Part shown: positions 62,161 through 64,000 of the stretch, in pieces
Layout: every line of letters begins with the position of its first letter
Numbering within the stretch: the first letter of the stretch is position 1
Origin: Cylicocyclus nassatus
Lineage: Eukaryota; Nematoda; Chromadorea; Rhabditida; Strongylidae
Length of the DNA stretch: 64,000 nt
NCBI GenBank assembly: GCA_958299035.1
Contig: CATQJL010000001.1
Span: forward strand, 77,335,594 to 77,399,593
Direction of reading: 5' to 3'
The notes under the pieces: model-generated
What the model was told of the DNA's origin: nothing
Seen by the model: the letters and a program-made list of their open reading frames with translations, nothing else
Database searches by the model: none
Position numbers and translations under genes: made by a program

Positions 62161-64000
62161 CACTCGTAGGCCTTGACACTCACTCGTAGGCCTTGACACT
62201 CACTCGTAAGCCTTGACACTCGCTCGTAGGCCTTGACACTCGCTCGTAGGCCTTGACACTCGCTCGTAGGCCTTGACACTCACTCGTAGGCCTTGACACT
62301 CGCTCGTAGGCCTTGACACTCGCTCGTAGGCCTTGACACTCACTCGTAAGCCTTGACACTCGCTCGTAGGCCTTGACACTCGCTCGTAGGCCTTGACACT
62401 CACTCGTAAGCCTTGACACTCGCTCGTAGGCCTTGACACTCGCTCGTAGGCCTTGACACTCGCTCGTAGGCTTTGACACTCGCTCGTAGGCCTTGACACT
62501 CGCTCGTAGGCCTTGACACTCGCTCGTAGGCCTTGACAATCGCTCGTAGGCCTTGACACTCACTCGTAATCCTTGACACTCACTCGTAAGCCTTGACACT
62601 CGCTCGTAGGCCTTGACACTCATTCGTAGGCCTTGACACTCATTCGTAGGCCTTGACACTCACTCGTAGGCTTTGACACTCGCTCGTAGGCCTTGACACT
62701 CGCTCGTAGGCCTTGACACTCGCTCGTAGGCTTTGACACTCACTCGTAGGCCTTGACACTCGCTCGTAGGCCTTGACACTCGCTCGTAGGCCTTGACACT
62801 CACTCGTAGGCCTTGACACTCACTCGTAGGCCTTGACACTCACTCGTAGGCCTTGACACTCGCTCGTAGGCCTTGACACTCGCTCGTAGGCCTTGACACT
62901 CGCTCGTAGGCCTTGACACTCATTCGTAGGCCTTGACACTCACTCGTAGGCCTTGACACTCACTCGTAGACCTTGACACTCACTCGTAGGCTTTGACACT
63001 GACTCGTAGGCCTTGACACTCGCTCGTAGGCCTTGACACTCATTCGTAGGCCTTGACACTCACTCGTAGGCCTTGACACTCACTCGTAGGCCTTGACAAT
63101 CGCTCGTAGGCCTTGACACTCACTCGTAATCCTTGACACTCACTCGTAAGCCTTGACACTCGCTCGTAGGCCTTGACACTCATTCGTAGGCCTTGACACT
63201 CATTCGTAGGCCTTGACACTCACTCGTAGGCTTTGACACTCGCTCGTAGGCCTTGACACTCGCTCGTAGGCCTTGACACTCGCTCGTAGGCTTTGACACT
63301 CACTCGTAGGCCTTGACACTCGCTCGTAGGCCTTGACACTCGCTCGTAGGCCTTGACACTCACTCGTAGGCCTTGACACTCACTCGTAGGCCTTGACACT
63401 CACTCGTAGGCCTTGACACTCACTCGTAGGCCTTGACACTCGCTCGTAGGCCTTGACACTCGCTCGTAGGCCTTGACACTCGCTCGTAGGCCTTGACACT
63501 CACCCGTAGGCCTTGACACTCGCTCGTAGGCCTTGACACTCGCTCTAGGCTTTGACACTCGCTCGTAGGCCTTGACACTCGCTCTTAGGCCTTGACACTC
63601 GCTCGTAGGCCTTGACACTCGCTCGTAGGCCTTGACACTCACTCGTAGGCCTTGACACTCACTCGTAGGCCTTGACACTCGCTCGTAGGCCTTGACACTC
63701 GCTCGTAGGCCTTGACACTCGCTCGTAGGCCTTGACACTCATTCGTAGGCCTTGACACTCACTCGTAAGCCTTGACACTCGCTCGTAGGCCTTGACACTC
63801 GCTCGTAGGCCTTGACACTCGCTCGTAGGCCTTGACACTCGCTCGTAGGCCTTGACACTCGCTCGTAGGCCTTGACACTCACTCGTAGGCTTTGACACTC
63901 ACTCGTAGGCCTTGACACTCGCTCGTAGGCCTTGACACTCGCTCGTAGGCCTTGACACTCACTCGTAGGCCTTGACACTCACTCGTAAGCCTTGACACTC

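Larger units (their letters stand above)
1..64000. repeat. 20-bp satellite array, about 3,197 monomers, filling the whole window
   Basis: The sequence is a head-to-tail array of GGCCTTGACACTCGCTCGTA and close variants, with no inversion and no unique spacer apart from two short adapter remnants. Most monomers differ from consensus at zero to three positions. The common changes are P14 G to A (often with P1 A in the next monomer), P14 A plus P15 T, P16 T to C, P4 C to T, P9 C to A, P11 C to A, P17 C to T, P18 G to T and P20 A to G. Sixteen units depart from 20 bp in length (19, 21, 22, 24 or 28 bp), and one pair of units is fused into 35 bp. Each monomer junction carries AGGCCT unless P1 is mutated. 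I do not recognise the monomer as a named satellite. The size, purity and HOR structure suggest eukaryotic heterochromatin; centromeric, subtelomeric and B-chromosome positions are all possible. No stretch holds a credible gene. Confidence 0.98.
57801..64000. repeat. Right-end zone with CTTA, CTGACTCG and AATCC variants
   Basis: This zone mixes P18-T monomers (CTCTTA), the P4-T/P13-G monomer, and a P1-A/P2-T monomer (GTAATCCTTG) at 59151, 59711, 61509, 62569 and 63129. The last set gives two 560-bp steps. The stretch 58782-59241 matches 62200-62659 at an offset of 3418 bp with few changes. Landmarks shared with 40-43 kb are present and those of 43-57.8 kb mostly absent, apart from a patch at 61681-62160. 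The array runs off the window end in mid-monomer. Confidence 0.8.

Noticed and set aside
158..63978. Hundreds of overlapping minus-strand open frames of 66-279 codons encoding a YERVSRPTSECQGLRASVKA-type repeat
   Set aside because: They exist in all three frames because the 20-bp consensus has no minus-strand stop. Lengths are multiples of 60 bp, and starts and stops come from a single satellite substitution. There is no ribosome-binding context, signal, domain or codon-level constraint, and register-breaking units occur freely.
1..64000. CRISPR array
   Set aside because: Repeats are directly adjacent with no unique spacers, and no cas genes are present.
1..64000. TTGACA in every monomer as a bacterial -35 promoter box
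   Set aside because: It is a fixed part of the satellite consensus, and no TATAAT-like -10 element lies 16-18 bp downstream. The setting is not a bacterial gene region.
1..64000. CENP-B box or telomere repeat
   Set aside because: The TTCG in P14-A/P15-T monomers is not followed by the A and CGGG spacing of a CENP-B box. The unit is not of TTAGGG, TTAGG or related telomere type.
1..64000. Hairpins or terminators from the AGGCCT palindrome
   Set aside because: It is only a 6-bp palindrome without a loop or U-tract, and it repeats at every monomer junction.

Overview
The whole 64,000-base window is one tandem satellite array. I find no gene, RNA gene, transposon, CRISPR array or unique sequence in it. 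The monomer is 20 bp, consensus GGCCTTGACACTCGCTCGTA on the + strand (60% GC, two CpGs, one AGGCCT site across the monomer junction). About 3,197 monomers lie head to tail, all in one orientation. Below, P1-P20 are positions in this consensus. An uninterrupted short-monomer array of this size suggests eukaryotic heterochromatin (centromeric, pericentromeric, subtelomeric or a B/sex chromosome). The sequence alone does not identify the species or the chromosomal location.

The only non-satellite DNA is two copies of the same 26-base synthetic oligonucleotide, at 33718-33743 and 61176-61201, both in + orientation. I recognise it as the SMART-type PCR adapter/primer also used for amplified low-input long-read libraries. 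These are laboratory remnants left in the assembly. They suggest the DNA was PCR-amplified from little material, which would fit a very small organism, and they mark places where the assembly should not be trusted base by base.

Layout. (1) 1-1384: satellite with six single-base indels. (2) 1385-33704: 1,616 monomers with no net change of the 20-bp register, built from overlapping higher-order repeats (HORs) of 340, 1000, 1300, 1340, 1660/1680, 2080, 2140 and 2440 bp, with a recurring 240-bp block. (3) 33705-about 39,060: adapter 1, a 22-bp unit, and an eight-monomer 160-bp HOR inside 2240- and 4040-bp duplications. (4) About 39,060-42,960: transitional variants, with a 24-bp unit at 40145. 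(5) About 42,960-57,800: a distinct monomer subfamily (C at P16, C at P1, A at P3) carrying six copies of a 28-bp deletion-derived unit, with HORs of 600, 700, 748, 800 and 2196 bp. (6) About 57,800-64,000: another variant set with four 19-bp units, a 560-bp HOR, adapter 2, and a patch of zone-5 type monomers at 61681-62160.

The minus strand of the consensus has no stop codon in any frame and reads as a 20-residue peptide repeat, which generates many overlapping open frames. I judge all of them to be by-products of the repeat and not genes. No genes work together here. What the window records is the amplification history of a satellite and the fingerprints of its sequencing.
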